This document shows, piece after piece, positions 17,579-27,040 of a DNA stretch of 64,000 nt; the first letter of the stretch is position 1, and every line of letters begins with the position of its first letter. Origin of the DNA: Alphaproteobacteria bacterium (GTDB lineage Bacteria > Pseudomonadota > Alphaproteobacteria > Ferrovibrionales > Ferrovibrionaceae); NCBI GenBank assembly GCA_026126215.1, contig JAHCJQ010000001.1, forward strand, positions 62,001-126,000, given 5' to 3'. Below the pieces are notes generated by a model. That model saw only the letters and a program-made list of their open reading frames with translations, was not told where the DNA came from and did no database searches. The position numbers were made by a program, and so were the translations under genes.

Positions 17579-17887
17579 ATGGTGGGGAGACCGGACAGGG
17601 TGAAACCGCAACCAGCACTGACCTTGGGCATGCTTGCGCTGCTGCTCGTTGCTTTCGGCGCCGCGCCGGCTTCGGCGGTGGAAGTGCTGCGCGGGACACG
17701 CGCGGCGGTCGTGGCCACCGGCGAGGCGCGGGCGAAAGTCCCAGCGGATAATAAAGCCGCGGACCGTACCCTGCTGGCCGGCGAGCGCCTCTGGATTCAT
17801 GACGCCGCAAGCGGGCGCGTCGCGGCCTGCACGCTGCGCAAGACGACACAGGTTGGCGGCTGGCGCGTAAGCTGCTACGGGGAGTAG
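17579..17887 (+). CDS. Small secreted protein, unknown
   Basis: About 102 residues with a basic start, a hydrophobic core (LTLGMLALLLVAFGAAPASA) and a signal-peptidase site near ASAVE, leaving a mature periplasmic domain of about 70 residues. Two cysteines (in ACTLRKTT and VSCYG) could form a disulfide. No family is recognised. A start further in (GTG at the VKPQ codon) is possible. Its tail is 19 bases from the convergent PAS_5 gene. Confidence 0.55.
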   Translation: MVGRPDRVKPQPALTLGMLALLLVAFGAAPASAVEVLRGTRAAVVATGEARAKVPADNKAADRTLLAGERLWIHDAASGRVAACTLRKTTQVGGWRVSCYGE

Positions 17888-17906
17888 GCGGGCCGCCGGC
17901 CTCGCC

Positions 17907-18461
17907 TCAGCCGCTCCGGGAATCGACGCCCCAGCCTTCCTGCCAGCTGTAGAGCGAGGCACTGAGGATCATGCCGACCTCGCCCGCCTCGCCCTGGAGG
18001 GGCAGACTCAACCGTTCGACCACCTGGACATGGCGGGAATGCGGCAGTGTCGGCGCGCCGCAGCGATAGGACCAGGTGCGGCCCTGGCAGACCTGCAAGA
18101 GGTTTTCGTAAAGGCTGCGGCTTTGCTCGCCTGGTGCAGGCGGGCCCATCACGTCGCCGGTGCGATAGGGCGAGCCCGCCTCGACGATCGCCTCGCCCAC
18201 CAGACGGTAGCGGAACCGGAAGGGATCGCGCAGGACCTCCACGAGCCAGACATGGGGCAACAGTTCCGGGATGGCACGGGCGATTTCCACCGGATCGATG
18301 TCGCGCCGGCGCGGCATGGCCCCGTCGGCGCCATGCTTCGATTCCCAGTAGCGGTAGAGTCGCGCCAGCTTCCACGACAGATGCTCGACCGGCAGCGAAC
18401 CGCCGGTCCCATCCAATTGCCTTGGCGCCGGTGCCGCGCCGCCCGACCTCACCACGTTCAC
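17907..18461 (-). CDS. PAS_5 family protein (PF07310-like)
   Basis: A 184-residue protein matching the alphaproteobacterial PAS_5 pattern: LARLYRYWESKHGADGAMPRRRDIDPVEI, then IPELLPHVWLVEVLRDPFRFRYRLVGEAIV, with the domain spanning residues 30-165. Such proteins are presumed sensors of unknown ligand, and no output domain is attached. The GTG start has GGAGGT five bases away. It is divergent from the DUF411 gene. Confidence 0.8.
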   Translation of the reverse strand: MNVVRSGGAAPAPRQLDGTGGSLPVEHLSWKLARLYRYWESKHGADGAMPRRRDIDPVEIARAIPELLPHVWLVEVLRDPFRFRYRLVGEAIVEAGSPYRTGDVMGPPAPGEQSRSLYENLLQVCQGRTWSYRCGAPTLPHSRHVQVVERLSLPLQGEAGEVGMILSASLYSWQEGWGVDSRSG

Positions 18462-18617
18462 ACCCGACCTCCGTCCCGTTGCGGGCGGCGGAGCCTAGCG
18501 CAAAACCGCTCATCAAGACAATTTCCGCGCGCATTGCCCGGCGGCCTTCTGCCGCGTTGACCTTCCGCCTGGCGGTTGCGACCATGGAGGTGCGAAGGAT
18601 GGGACCGGAGGTGCCAG

Positions 18618-19085
18618 ATGATGATGTCGCGGCGGGGAATGATGCTCTGCCTGCTAACGCTGGTGGCGGCGCCGGCGGGCGTCCGCGCCCAGGGCCGGAT
18701 CGAGGTCTGGCGCGACGCGGGCTGCGGCTGCTGCGGCGGCTGGATCGCGCATCTGCGCGAGGGCGGCTTCGCGGTGACCGACAACAAGGTGCGCGATCTG
18801 GAACAGGCGCGGCGGATGCTTGGCCTGCCCGACGATCTGCGCTCTTGCCATGTCGCCAGGCTGGACGGCTATCTGATAGAGGGCCATGTCCCGGGCGCGG
18901 CGCTGCGCCGGCTCCTGGCCGAGCGGCCACCGCGGCTGCGCGGCGTCGCCGTTCCAGGCATGCCGGTCGGCTCGCCCGGCATGGAAGTTCCCGGACAGGC
19001 GGACGAGATCTATGACGTGATCGCCTTCGGCGAGGGGTCGGAACGCTGGCCCTTCATGCGCTTCCGCGGCCTGCGCCCGGCCTGA
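18618..19085 (+). CDS. DUF411 family periplasmic protein
   Basis: About 155 residues. A signal peptide ends near GVRAQG, followed by the DUF411 hallmark DAGCGCCGGWIAHLREGGF, with three cysteines in CGCC. LRSCHVARLDGYLIEGHVPGAALRRLL and a C-terminal GMPVGSPGMEVPG follow. DUF411 proteins are thioredoxin-like and often occur near copper-handling genes; a metal-binding role is suggested but unproven, and no copper gene is seen here. Three ATGs in a row begin the gene, and GGAGGT five bases before the first favours 18618. Confidence 0.87.
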   Translation: MMMSRRGMMLCLLTLVAAPAGVRAQGRIEVWRDAGCGCCGGWIAHLREGGFAVTDNKVRDLEQARRMLGLPDDLRSCHVARLDGYLIEGHVPGAALRRLLAERPPRLRGVAVPGMPVGSPGMEVPGQADEIYDVIAFGEGSERWPFMRFRGLRPA

Positions 19086-19088
19086 GCC

Positions 19089-19556
19089 TCAACTTCCCTG
19101 CGGCTCGATCGTCACCACGCTGGTGATCGAATTGGCGATGAAGCAGTGCTCGTGCGCCTTCTCGTGCAACTCCGCCAGCGTCGCGGCATCCTTCCCGGCG
19201 GGATCAGAAAACTCGACCACCGGCCGCAGGACGATGCGGGTGATGGCGAGCCGGTCCTGCTCGTTACGCTCCAGATAGCCGCTCGCCGCGTCGCGGTAAG
19301 ATCGCACGCCAAGTCCCGCCCGGGCCGCGAACCAGAGGAACCAGAGCATGTGGCAGGAAGCCGCGGCGGCGACGAAGGCTTCTTCGGGGTCGACGGCCGC
19401 GGCATCGGACATCGGCGGCCCGAGGACATGCGGCGAGGCGGAGGCCGGCACCACCGCGCCACCATCGAAATGCCATTCGTGCCGGCGGCTGAAGCGGTTG
19501 TCGGTGAAGGTCCCGCCCTGATGCCGCCATTCGACGACTGCCTTGTGCTCGCTCAC
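19089..19556 (-). CDS. OsmC family peroxiredoxin-like protein
   Basis: A 155-residue protein of the OsmC/Ohr superfamily, which reduces organic hydroperoxides. The two redox cysteines are at C68 (in AAASCHMLWFLWF) and C138 (in HEHCFIANSI), spaced as in the OsmC branch rather than Ohr. The start is a GTG with GGGAGG upstream. It is convergent with the DUF411 gene, only three bases apart, and begins 30 bases downstream of the TauE-family gene on the same strand. Confidence 0.87.
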   Translation of the reverse strand: MSEHKAVVEWRHQGGTFTDNRFSRRHEWHFDGGAVVPASASPHVLGPPMSDAAAVDPEEAFVAAAASCHMLWFLWFAARAGLGVRSYRDAASGYLERNEQDRLAITRIVLRPVVEFSDPAGKDAATLAELHEKAHEHCFIANSITSVVTIEPQGS

Positions 19557-19586
19557 CCCTGGCCTCCCATGGTGTCGTGATCGCGT

Positions 19587-20333
19587 TCAGGGCAAACCGG
19601 CACCGCGCAGCGCGATCTGCGCGCCGACCGCCAGCAACCCGATGAAGAAGATGCGCCGGAACAGCGTGGCGCTGATCCGCGCCCGCAGCATGGTCCCGAG
19701 CCAGAGACCGGCGAGGGCAGGTGCCAGGGCCAGAGATGAGGGCACAAGCTGCGCCGGCCGCAGTTCGCCCATGCCATGCAGCCCCGCGCCGAGCGCGAGG
19801 GTCGACACGGTGAAGGAAAGTCCCATCGACTGCACCAGGCGGTCGCGATCGAGGGCGAGCGCCTGAAGAAGCGGCACGGCGGGCAGCACGAAGACGCCGG
19901 TGCCGACAGTGAGCAGCCCGGTCGCGAGGCCCGTGGGAAGCGCCAGCAGGCGCTCCAGCCGGGGCGGACAGCGCAGTGCCGGCGCCGCCAGGCCATACAG
20001 TCCATAGGCGAGCAGCAGAAGTCCGAGCGTGATCAGTGCCGCGCCACCACCCTGGCCGCGCCAGAACAGCGCGCCCAACCCGGCGCCGAACACGATTCCG
20101 GCCAGCATGGGCAGGAGGCGGACGGAAAGCGCGCCGAGACCCGGACCCAGCATCTGCGCCAGGTTGGTGACGAAGGATGGCACCAGCAGCAGCGCTGCCG
20201 CCTCCGCCGGACGCATGAACAGCGACAGCAGCGCGATGGCGACGGTCGGCAGGCCGAGGCCGATCACGCCTTTCACAAGGCCCGCGAGCAGAAAGACGCC
20301 GGCTGTGGCCAGGATCGGTGTCGGGTCCATCAT
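19587..20333 (-). CDS. Sulfite exporter TauE/SafE family protein
   Basis: About 248 residues, eight hydrophobic segments in two repeated halves. The first half starts with VFLLAGLVKGVIGLGLPTVAIALL and the second with LPTGLATGLLTVGTGVFVLPAVPLLQALALDRDRLVQ, the usual glycine-rich repeats of the TauE family. Members export sulfite, sulfoacetate or other organic anions. The start is the first of two adjacent ATGs; upstream frame is basic noise. It is followed by the OsmC gene on the same strand. Confidence 0.85.
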   Translation of the reverse strand: MMDPTPILATAGVFLLAGLVKGVIGLGLPTVAIALLSLFMRPAEAAALLLVPSFVTNLAQMLGPGLGALSVRLLPMLAGIVFGAGLGALFWRGQGGGAALITLGLLLLAYGLYGLAAPALRCPPRLERLLALPTGLATGLLTVGTGVFVLPAVPLLQALALDRDRLVQSMGLSFTVSTLALGAGLHGMGELRPAQLVPSSLALAPALAGLWLGTMLRARISATLFRRIFFIGLLAVGAQIALRGAGLP

Positions 20334-20513
20334 GGTCCGCAGACTGGCCGTGCCGGCGTATCGCGACAATTCAGTTTTCGCGATGGCTGCCCCGCGCCGG
20401 CGCGTGGGCACGCGGTTCGGGCTCGGCGCGCACCGGTATCGGTGCATGGCGGATCAGCGGCGGCGAACCCGCGCTGCGGGTCCGGCCATCGGCGCTTTGC
20501 GACGCCCTGCCCT

Positions 20514-21164
20514 TCAGTCGGGCCGGCGGCGCGCTCCCGTCAGGAAAAGTTCGACCGCATGGTCGACCATCCCATCGATAGCGGCGCGGGTCTCCGCCTC
20601 CGGCAAGGCCGCGAAAAGCAGGCCGATCTGCGCGTGGCCAAGCACCATGCCGAGGAACTGCTCCGCCGCCAGCGGCGGGTTCTCGAGGCGGAGTTCCTTG
20701 CGCGAGGAGAGATAGTCGGCAAGCGTGGCGACGATCGGCCGCGGACCGCTTCGATGGATGAGCCGGCCGAGCGCCGGGTCGCGCGCCGTCTCGGCCACCA
20801 GAAGGCGATGCAGGCCGAGCGAGGATGGCGCCAGCGCCAGGCGGAGATAGGCGCGCCCGACCTGTCGTAGCGCTTCCTCCGGCGGCAGACCCGAAAGGGC
20901 CAGCCGCCGGATCGCCGCGGTCAGCCGACCGGCCAGTCCTTCGACGATGGCGGCGAAGAGCGCCGCCTTGCTGGAGAAATGCGCATAGATGGTAATCTTC
21001 GACACGCCCGCCGACGCGGCGATGCGATCCATGCTCGTCGCCCGGTAGCCGCGCTCGAGAAACAACCCCGTCGCGGCTTCAAGGATGCCGTCATGTTTGG
21101 CCCTGTCGGCCGGCCGGCCGGGACGTCCGGCCTTCCCGGCAGCGCGTTCGCGTACGCGCCCCAT
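20514..21164 (-). CDS. TetR/AcrR family regulator of the adjacent RND pump
   Basis: About 216 residues. An arginine-rich N-terminus (GRPGRPADRAKHDGILEAATGLFLERGYRATSMDRIAASAGVSKITIYAHFSSK in outline) contains the TetR helix-turn-helix, ending in the recognition-helix motif TIYAHFSSK. The C-terminal domain has the AefR-like layout. It is divergent from the MFP/RND efflux genes, with a candidate operator at 21211-21228 between them, the standard arrangement for a local repressor of a drug pump. A start at 21176 (four more residues) is possible. Confidence 0.9.
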   Translation of the reverse strand: MGRVRERAAGKAGRPGRPADRAKHDGILEAATGLFLERGYRATSMDRIAASAGVSKITIYAHFSSKAALFAAIVEGLAGRLTAAIRRLALSGLPPEEALRQVGRAYLRLALAPSSLGLHRLLVAETARDPALGRLIHRSGPRPIVATLADYLSSRKELRLENPPLAAEQFLGMVLGHAQIGLLFAALPEAETRAAIDGMVDHAVELFLTGARRRPD

Positions 21165-21210
21165 CGGCAACCCCAAGGATCAGCTTGTGAATATTAGCGT
21201 TTCGCAATTT

Positions 21211-21228
21211 CTATACCGGATAGTATAG
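21211..21228. promoter_or_regulatory. Inverted repeat operator between TetR gene and RND pump
   Basis: Perfect six-base arms CTATAC and GTATAG flank a six-base spacer CGGATA. The AT-rich site lies 47 bases upstream of the TetR start and 85 bases upstream of the adaptor start. Size and position suit a TetR dimer site controlling both divergent units. Confidence 0.55.
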
Positions 21229-21312
21229 TTATCCTTCTTCCATCGCAAGACGCGAACCGGTCTGCGTCTGCGGTGCGTGAACGCCCCCGGGGCAACAGGG
21301 CGCAGGCGGACC

Positions 21313-22428
21313 ATGAAAAGGCTTCTCGGACTTGGTTTTCTGGCGCTGGCCGTGGCGGCGGGGTTTGCTGCCTGGCGGTTCGCGCCCGACCTCCGTGCCG
21401 GCCTGGCACGGCTCGAAGCACTCGCCGCCTCGTCGGGCCCGGCGCGTCCGGCCGGCCCGCCACCCGGCAGCCGCGAGGCGCCGATCCCGGTCGAGATCCG
21501 CCCCGTGACGGTCGGCCGGGTGAGCCACGAGATCGAGGCCGTGGGCAGCCTGCGCTCCAACGAGTCCGTGATCCTGCGCCCGGAAATATCCGGCCGCGTG
21601 ACCGAGATCCTGTTCGAAGAAGGGCAGCCCGCCAAGCGCGGCGCGCCGCTGGTCCGGCTCAATGCCGCGGTCGCCCGCGCCCAGGTCAATCAGGCCAAGG
21701 CGAGCGTCGCGTTGAGCCGCGCCAATCACGCGCGGGCCGAGGAACTTTACGCCAAGGGTGCCGGCACCCAGCGCGCGCGGGACGAATCCACCGCCAAGTT
21801 GGCGGCGGACGAGGCATCGCTGGCGCTGGCGGAAGCCATTCTGGAGCGCAGCACCATCTATGCCCCCTTCGATGGCGTGCTTGGCCTGCGCCAGATCGCC
21901 ATCGGCGACTATGTCAATCCAGGCCAGGCGCTGGTCAATATCGAAAGCATCGACCAGCTCAAGGTCGATTTCCGCATTCCCGAGATCCATGCGCAGGTGC
22001 TTGCCGTCGGCCAGACCATTCGCGTCCGGCTTGACGCCATTCCCGGTCGGAGCTTCGAAGGCGCGGTCTATGCCGTCGATCCTGCTTTCGATCCCAACGG
22101 CCGCGCCGCCATCCTGCGCGCCCGGCTACCCAACCCGGAGACCCTGCTCCGCCCCGGCATGTTCGCGCGCGTAACCTTGATCGTCGAACAGCGCGACGAC
22201 GCGATCCTGGTCCCGGAGACGGCGCTCATGGCCATCGGCGGCGACATCTTCACCTATCGCGTCGTCGAAGGCCGCGCCATCCGCACCCGACTGCTGACCG
22301 GCCTGCGTCGCGACGGCATGGTGCAGGTCACGCAGGGCCTTGGACCCGGCGAGATGATCGTGGCGGAGGGCGCACAGAAACTTCGCGACGGGCAGTATGT
22401 CCGTGGCGCGGAGATCAGGGGCTCGTGA
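21313..22428 (+). CDS. RND efflux periplasmic adaptor (membrane fusion protein)
   Basis: A 371-residue adaptor of an RND tripartite pump. It has an N-terminal membrane anchor, then a barrel-sandwich hybrid half (SNESVILRPEISGRVTEILFEEGQPAKRGAPLVRLN), an alpha-hairpin (about residues 115-165), the second lipoyl half (APFDGVLGLRQIAIGDYVNPGQALVNIESID), a beta-barrel and a membrane-proximal domain (ILVPETALMAIGGDIFTYRVV). It links the inner-membrane RND protein to an outer-membrane channel. No channel gene is present here, so a shared TolC-type protein is implied. The ATG at 21313 has AGGCGGA upstream. The RND gene starts four bases after its stop. Confidence 0.93.
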   Translation: MKRLLGLGFLALAVAAGFAAWRFAPDLRAGLARLEALAASSGPARPAGPPPGSREAPIPVEIRPVTVGRVSHEIEAVGSLRSNESVILRPEISGRVTEILFEEGQPAKRGAPLVRLNAAVARAQVNQAKASVALSRANHARAEELYAKGAGTQRARDESTAKLAADEASLALAEAILERSTIYAPFDGVLGLRQIAIGDYVNPGQALVNIESIDQLKVDFRIPEIHAQVLAVGQTIRVRLDAIPGRSFEGAVYAVDPAFDPNGRAAILRARLPNPETLLRPGMFARVTLIVEQRDDAILVPETALMAIGGDIFTYRVVEGRAIRTRLLTGLRRDGMVQVTQGLGPGEMIVAEGAQKLRDGQYVRGAEIRGS

Positions 22429-22432
22429 GCGC

Positions 22433-25400
22433 GTGAGGATTTCCGACATCTGCATCCGCCGGCCGGTCTTCGCCACGGTGCTGAGCCTCGTGGTGGTGCT
22501 GATCGGTCTCGTCTCCTTCACCCGACTCACGGTCCGGGAATATCCCAACATCGATCCGCCGGTGGTGCTGGTCGAGACCAGGTATCGCGGCGCCAGCGCC
22601 GAGGTGATCGAGAGCCAGGTCACGCGCGTACTCGAGGAATCCATCGCCGGCATCGAGGGCATTGACTTCGTCCGCTCGATCACCCGACCCGAGCGCAGCC
22701 TTGTGGTGGTGCGTTTCTCGCTGGCGCGCGATGCGGAATCGACGGCGAACGACGTTCGCGACCGGGTAAGCCGCGTGCGCGGCAAGCTGCCCGACGAGAT
22801 CGAGGAGCCCATCGTCTCCAAGGTCGAGGCCGACGCGCAGCCCGTCCTTTACATCGCTTTCTCTTCCGACCGGCATTCCGCGCTGGAACTGACCGATTAC
22901 GCCGATCGCTACGTGAAGGACCGGCTGCAGTCAGTGCCGGGTGTCGCCGAGGCACGCATCTTCGGCGAACGGCGCTACGCCATGCGTATCTGGCTCGATG
23001 CCGCCAGGCTCGCCGCCTACAATCTGACGCCGCAGGACGTGGAGAGCGCACTCCGCCGGCAGAATGTCGAGGTCCCAGCCGGCCGCATTGAGAGCCAGGA
23101 CATGGAATTCACGGTCCTTTCCGAGACGGACCTGCGCAGCGCGGAACAGTTCGGCGCCATCATCGTCCGCGAAGTGAATTCCTATCCCGTGCGCCTTGCC
23201 GATGTGAGCCGGATCGAGGTCGGGCCGCTCGACCAAAGGGTGAGCGTGCGCTTCAACGGCAAGCCCGCGGTCTCGCTCGGCATCGTCAAGCAGGCGGTCG
23301 CCAATCCTCTGGACATCTCGCAAGGCGTGCGCGAGGCATTGCCGGCGATCCTGGACAGCCTGCCGGAGGGAATGCGCGCCGAGATCGCCTATGATACCTC
23401 GGTCTTCGTCCGCGCCTCGATCGACTCCGTCTACTGGACCATCGGCGAGGCCGTGATCCTGGTGGTGGGTGTCGTCTTCCTGTTCCTGCGCAACCTGCGT
23501 GCCACGCTGATCCCGGTCGTCACCATTCCGACCTCGCTGCTCGGCGCTTTCGCTATCATGCACGCGCTGGGCTTCACGGTGAATACCCTGACTCTGCTCG
23601 CCATGGTGCTGGCGATCGGCCTCGTGGTCGACGATGCCATCGTGGTCCTGGAGAACATCTACCGGCATATCGAGGAGGGCATGAAGCCGTTGCAGGCCGC
23701 CTTCACCGGCGCCCGCGAGATCGGCTTCGCCGTGGTGGCCATGACCCTGACGCTGGCGGCGGTCTATGCGCCGATCGGCTTCATGAGCGGCACCACCGGC
23801 CGGCTGTTCACCGAATTCGCCTGGGCGCTCGCCGGCGCGGTGCTGGTCTCGGGTTTCGTCGCCCTCACGCTCAGTCCGATGATGTGCGGGCGCATGCTGC
23901 GCCACGAGACGCGGCATGGCTTCCTCTTTAACCTGGTCGAGGGGGCGCTCGAAGGCCTGACGCGCGGCTACACCGCGGCGCTGCGCGCCTCGCTCAGGGC
24001 GCGGCCGCTGATCGTGCTGGTCGGTTTCGTTTTTGCGAGCGCCAGCTATTTCGTCTTTGTCGGGCTCAAGCCGGAACTCTCGCCGGTCGAGGATCGCGGC
24101 ACCGTCATCGGCAGCTTCAACGGACCGGAAGGTGCCACCATCGGCTACATGGAGAAGTATGCGAGGCAGGTGGAAGCCATCATGGAATCGGTGCCGGAAG
24201 CGGAGTCGCGCTTCGTCGTCGCCGGCAACCCGATCGTCTCGCAAGGCGTGGCCTTCAGCCGCCTCGCCCACTGGGACCAGCGCGAGCGCAAGCAGCAGGA
24301 CATCGTCAACGAGTTGACGCCGCGCTTTCGCGAGCTGGCGGGCGTACAGGGTTTCGTCACCAATCCGCCGTCGCTGGGCCAGAACCTGCGTTCGCCCCCG
24401 GTCTGGATCGTGCTGCAATCGAGCGTCGATTTCGACGAGTTGAACCGAATGGTCGAGATGGTGATGGCGGAAGCCTCCACCTATCCGGCGCTGGCCAACG
24501 TCGATACCCGCCTGAAGCTGAACAAGCCCGAGATCAAGGTTTCTGTGAACCGCGAAAAGGCCTCGGACCTCGGTGTCGAGGTGGAGACGATCGGCCGGAC
24601 GCTCGAGACCATGCTGGGCGGGCGCCAGGTGACCCGCTTCAAGCAGAACGGCAAGCAATACGACGTGATCGTGCAGATCGCCGACGTGGAGCGGACCAAT
24701 CCGGACGATCTTTCGAAGATTCATGTGCGCGGAAGCAGCGGGCAGATGGTTCAGCTCTCGAACCTTGTCACGCCGCGTGAGGCGGTCACGGCGCGCGAGC
24801 TGACGCGCATGAGCCAGCTCCGCGCCGCCGACATCACCGCCAACGTGGCGCCCGGCTATTCGCAGGGCGAGGCGCTGGCCCAGATGGAGGCGGCGGCGCG
24901 CAAGGTCCTGCCGCCGGGCGTGCAGATCGACTTCAACGGGCAGTCGCGCGAGTACAAGCAGGCATCGGGCGATATCTACTTCACCTTCATCCTGGCGCTG
25001 CTTTTCATCTATCTCGTCCTCGCAGCGCAGTTTGAAAGCTTCGTCGACCCCTTCATCATCATGCTGACCGTGCCGCTTTCGATGACCGGCGCGCTGCTGG
25101 CCCTTAAATATGGCGGCGGTACCATGAACATCTACAGCCAGGTTGGCCTGGTGACCCTGGTCGGGCTGATCACCAAGAACGGTATTCTCATCGTCGAATT
25201 CGCGAACCAGCTCCAGGATCGCGGCATGGGCCGTCTGGAAGCCGTGATCCGGGCGGCGAGCCTGCGGCTGCGGCCGATCCTCATGACCACCGCGGCCATG
25301 GTCCTTGGTGCCGTGCCACTTGCCATCGCGACCGGCGCCGGCGCCGAAAGCCGCAACCAGATCGGACTGGTGATCGTCGGCGGATTGCTGCTCGGCACCT

Positions 25401-25501
25401 TGCTGACGCTTTTCGTCATTCCGGCTGCCTATACCTTGCTGGCGCGCGACCGGAGCCGGATGCGGGCAGAAGCGGAAGCCACGCCCGCACCGGCCGAATA
25501 G
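22433..25501 (+). CDS. RND efflux pump inner-membrane transporter (HAE1-like)
   Basis: A 1022-residue AcrB-type proton-driven transporter. The N-terminus (ISDICIRRPVFATVLSLVVVLIGL) is the first helix. Helix 4 holds the proton-relay aspartates in GLVVDDAIVVLENI (about 398-399), and the relay lysine is in GLITKNGILIVEFAN (about 914). Two large periplasmic loops are present with the expected internal duplication, and full length is conserved. The GTG start at 22433 lies four bases after the adaptor stop. The substrate range cannot be told; the branch looks like the MexF/VexF- or MdtB-like multidrug type rather than heavy-metal CzcA. Confidence 0.93.
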   Translation: MRISDICIRRPVFATVLSLVVVLIGLVSFTRLTVREYPNIDPPVVLVETRYRGASAEVIESQVTRVLEESIAGIEGIDFVRSITRPERSLVVVRFSLARDAESTANDVRDRVSRVRGKLPDEIEEPIVSKVEADAQPVLYIAFSSDRHSALELTDYADRYVKDRLQSVPGVAEARIFGERRYAMRIWLDAARLAAYNLTPQDVESALRRQNVEVPAGRIESQDMEFTVLSETDLRSAEQFGAIIVREVNSYPVRLADVSRIEVGPLDQRVSVRFNGKPAVSLGIVKQAVANPLDISQGVREALPAILDSLPEGMRAEIAYDTSVFVRASIDSVYWTIGEAVILVVGVVFLFLRNLRATLIPVVTIPTSLLGAFAIMHALGFTVNTLTLLAMVLAIGLVVDDAIVVLENIYRHIEEGMKPLQAAFTGAREIGFAVVAMTLTLAAVYAPIGFMSGTTGRLFTEFAWALAGAVLVSGFVALTLSPMMCGRMLRHETRHGFLFNLVEGALEGLTRGYTAALRASLRARPLIVLVGFVFASASYFVFVGLKPELSPVEDRGTVIGSFNGPEGATIGYMEKYARQVEAIMESVPEAESRFVVAGNPIVSQGVAFSRLAHWDQRERKQQDIVNELTPRFRELAGVQGFVTNPPSLGQNLRSPPVWIVLQSSVDFDELNRMVEMVMAEASTYPALANVDTRLKLNKPEIKVSVNREKASDLGVEVETIGRTLETMLGGRQVTRFKQNGKQYDVIVQIADVERTNPDDLSKIHVRGSSGQMVQLSNLVTPREAVTARELTRMSQLRAADITANVAPGYSQGEALAQMEAAARKVLPPGVQIDFNGQSREYKQASGDIYFTFILALLFIYLVLAAQFESFVDPFIIMLTVPLSMTGALLALKYGGGTMNIYSQVGLVTLVGLITKNGILIVEFANQLQDRGMGRLEAVIRAASLRLRPILMTTAAMVLGAVPLAIATGAGAESRNQIGLVIVGGLLLGTLLTLFVIPAAYTLLARDRSRMRAEAEATPAPAE

Positions 25502-25510
25502 GCGTGGTGT

Positions 25511-27040
25511 TCAGCCGGGCACGTGGTGTTGCGCCGGCGGCCGGAAGAGCAATAGCAGCGGCACTGCAAGCAGGCTGACCCAGGTCATCAGGTGGAAGTC
25601 GCTTACATAGGCGAGCGCGGCCGCCTGGCGCGTCACCTCCTCGTTCAGATGCGCGGCACCGGCACCGGCATGCCAGTTCCAGACCTCGGGCAGCCAGATG
25701 CGCCCCGGTCCAAGCCGGAACGGATCGATCGTAGCGGCAATCGCCGCATGGTTTGCCTGGGTGTTCCGCACCACCAGGCCGACCACGACCGAAATACCGA
25801 TGCTGCCGCCCAGATTACGCATCAGGCTGAACATCGCGGCACCTTCGGTGCGGCGATCCGGCGCCAGGGTGGCAAAGGCGATGGTCGAGAGGGGCACGAA
25901 GATGAAGCCTAGGCCAAAGCCCTGGATAACGCCGGTCCAGACCAGCGCCGAGGCCGGCATGTCCGGCGTGAAGCCGGCCATGAGGTGCATGGACCATGCG
26001 GCGACGAGCAGGCCAAGGAGGATGATCAGGCGCGGCTCGACCCGGTTGATCATCCGCCCGACCAGCAGCATGGCAAGCGCGGTGCCGATACCGCGCGGAG
26101 CGATCACCTGGCCGGCGAGGAGAACGGGATAGTCCATCACGTGCGACATGAATGGCGGCAGCAGCGCCAGCGAGGAAAGCAGCAGTGCCCCCACCACGAA
26201 CATCAGCAGAAGACCGACCGAGAAATTGCGGTCGCGGAACAGGCGCGGCTCGATGAACGGCCGCTCGGCGGTGAACATGTGCACCAGGAACATGTAGAGG
26301 AAGAGCAGGGAGAGCACCGCTGCGGCAAGAATCTCGGGCGAGGCGAACCAGTCCTTGAGTTCACCACGATCGAGCATGAGCTGGAACAGGCCGACCGAGA
26401 GGCTGAGCAGCAGGAAGCCGAACCAGTCGAAGCCACGCTCCTTGTCCCGGCTCGTCTCCGGCAGGAAGGCGGCGATGCCGAACAGAGCGAGCAGGCCGAA
26501 TGGAAGGTTGATGTAAAAGATCCAGCGCCAGTCGTGGAACTCGGTCAGGTAGCCGCCGAGCGTCGGCCCGAGGATCGGTCCGACCATCACGCCGAGGCCC
26601 CACATCGCCATGGCGCGGCCGTACTTCTCCCGCGGATAGGTATCGAGCAGGACCGCCTGCGACAACGGCACCAGGCTGGCGCCGAAGGCCCCCTGCAGAA
26701 GGCGATAGACGACGATCTCCGCCAGCGAGCCGGCGGCCCCGCACAGCATCGAGGTAATTGTGAAGCCGCCGACCGCCACCAGAAACAGGCGCTTGCGGCC
26801 GAAGCGGCGCGCGAGCGCACCGGTCGGCGGTATCATGATCGCGGTGGCGACGAGGTAAGAGGTGAGAACCCAGGATATCTGGTCCTGGGTGGCGGACAGG
26901 CCGCCCTGCATGTGCGGCAGTGCCACATTGGCAATGGTCGTGTCGAGCGCCTGCATGATCGTGGCCAGCATGACGGCCACAGTGATCATGCCCCGGCGCA
27001 GCGCCGGCGCCCCACCTGCCACGGGCGCCCGCCGGATCAT
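25511..27040 (-). CDS. emrB: DHA2 family MFS multidrug efflux protein (EmrB-like)
   Basis: A 509-residue, fourteen-helix MFS exporter. Family marks are LDTTIANVALPHMQGGLSATQDQISWVLTSYLVATAI in helix 1 and its loop (shown in outline), GALARRFGRKRLFL, FGASLVPLSQAVLLDTYP, and GPTLGGYLTEFHDWRWIFYINLPFGL. It exports drugs across the inner membrane, passing them to the EmrA-type adaptor. Its start overlaps the EmrA stop by four bases (ATGA). It converges on the RND gene with a nine-base gap. A MarR regulator heads this operon. Confidence 0.92.
   Translation of the reverse strand: MIRRAPVAGGAPALRRGMITVAVMLATIMQALDTTIANVALPHMQGGLSATQDQISWVLTSYLVATAIMIPPTGALARRFGRKRLFLVAVGGFTITSMLCGAAGSLAEIVVYRLLQGAFGASLVPLSQAVLLDTYPREKYGRAMAMWGLGVMVGPILGPTLGGYLTEFHDWRWIFYINLPFGLLALFGIAAFLPETSRDKERGFDWFGFLLLSLSVGLFQLMLDRGELKDWFASPEILAAAVLSLLFLYMFLVHMFTAERPFIEPRLFRDRNFSVGLLLMFVVGALLLSSLALLPPFMSHVMDYPVLLAGQVIAPRGIGTALAMLLVGRMINRVEPRLIILLGLLVAAWSMHLMAGFTPDMPASALVWTGVIQGFGLGFIFVPLSTIAFATLAPDRRTEGAAMFSLMRNLGGSIGISVVVGLVVRNTQANHAAIAATIDPFRLGPGRIWLPEVWNWHAGAGAAHLNEEVTRQAAALAYVSDFHLMTWVSLLAVPLLLLFRPPAQHHVPG

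Noticed and set aside
22931-24724. Long minus-strand frame of about 600 codons opposite the RND transporter
   Set aside because: The histidine- and arginine-rich translation is an antisense artefact of the intact RND gene.
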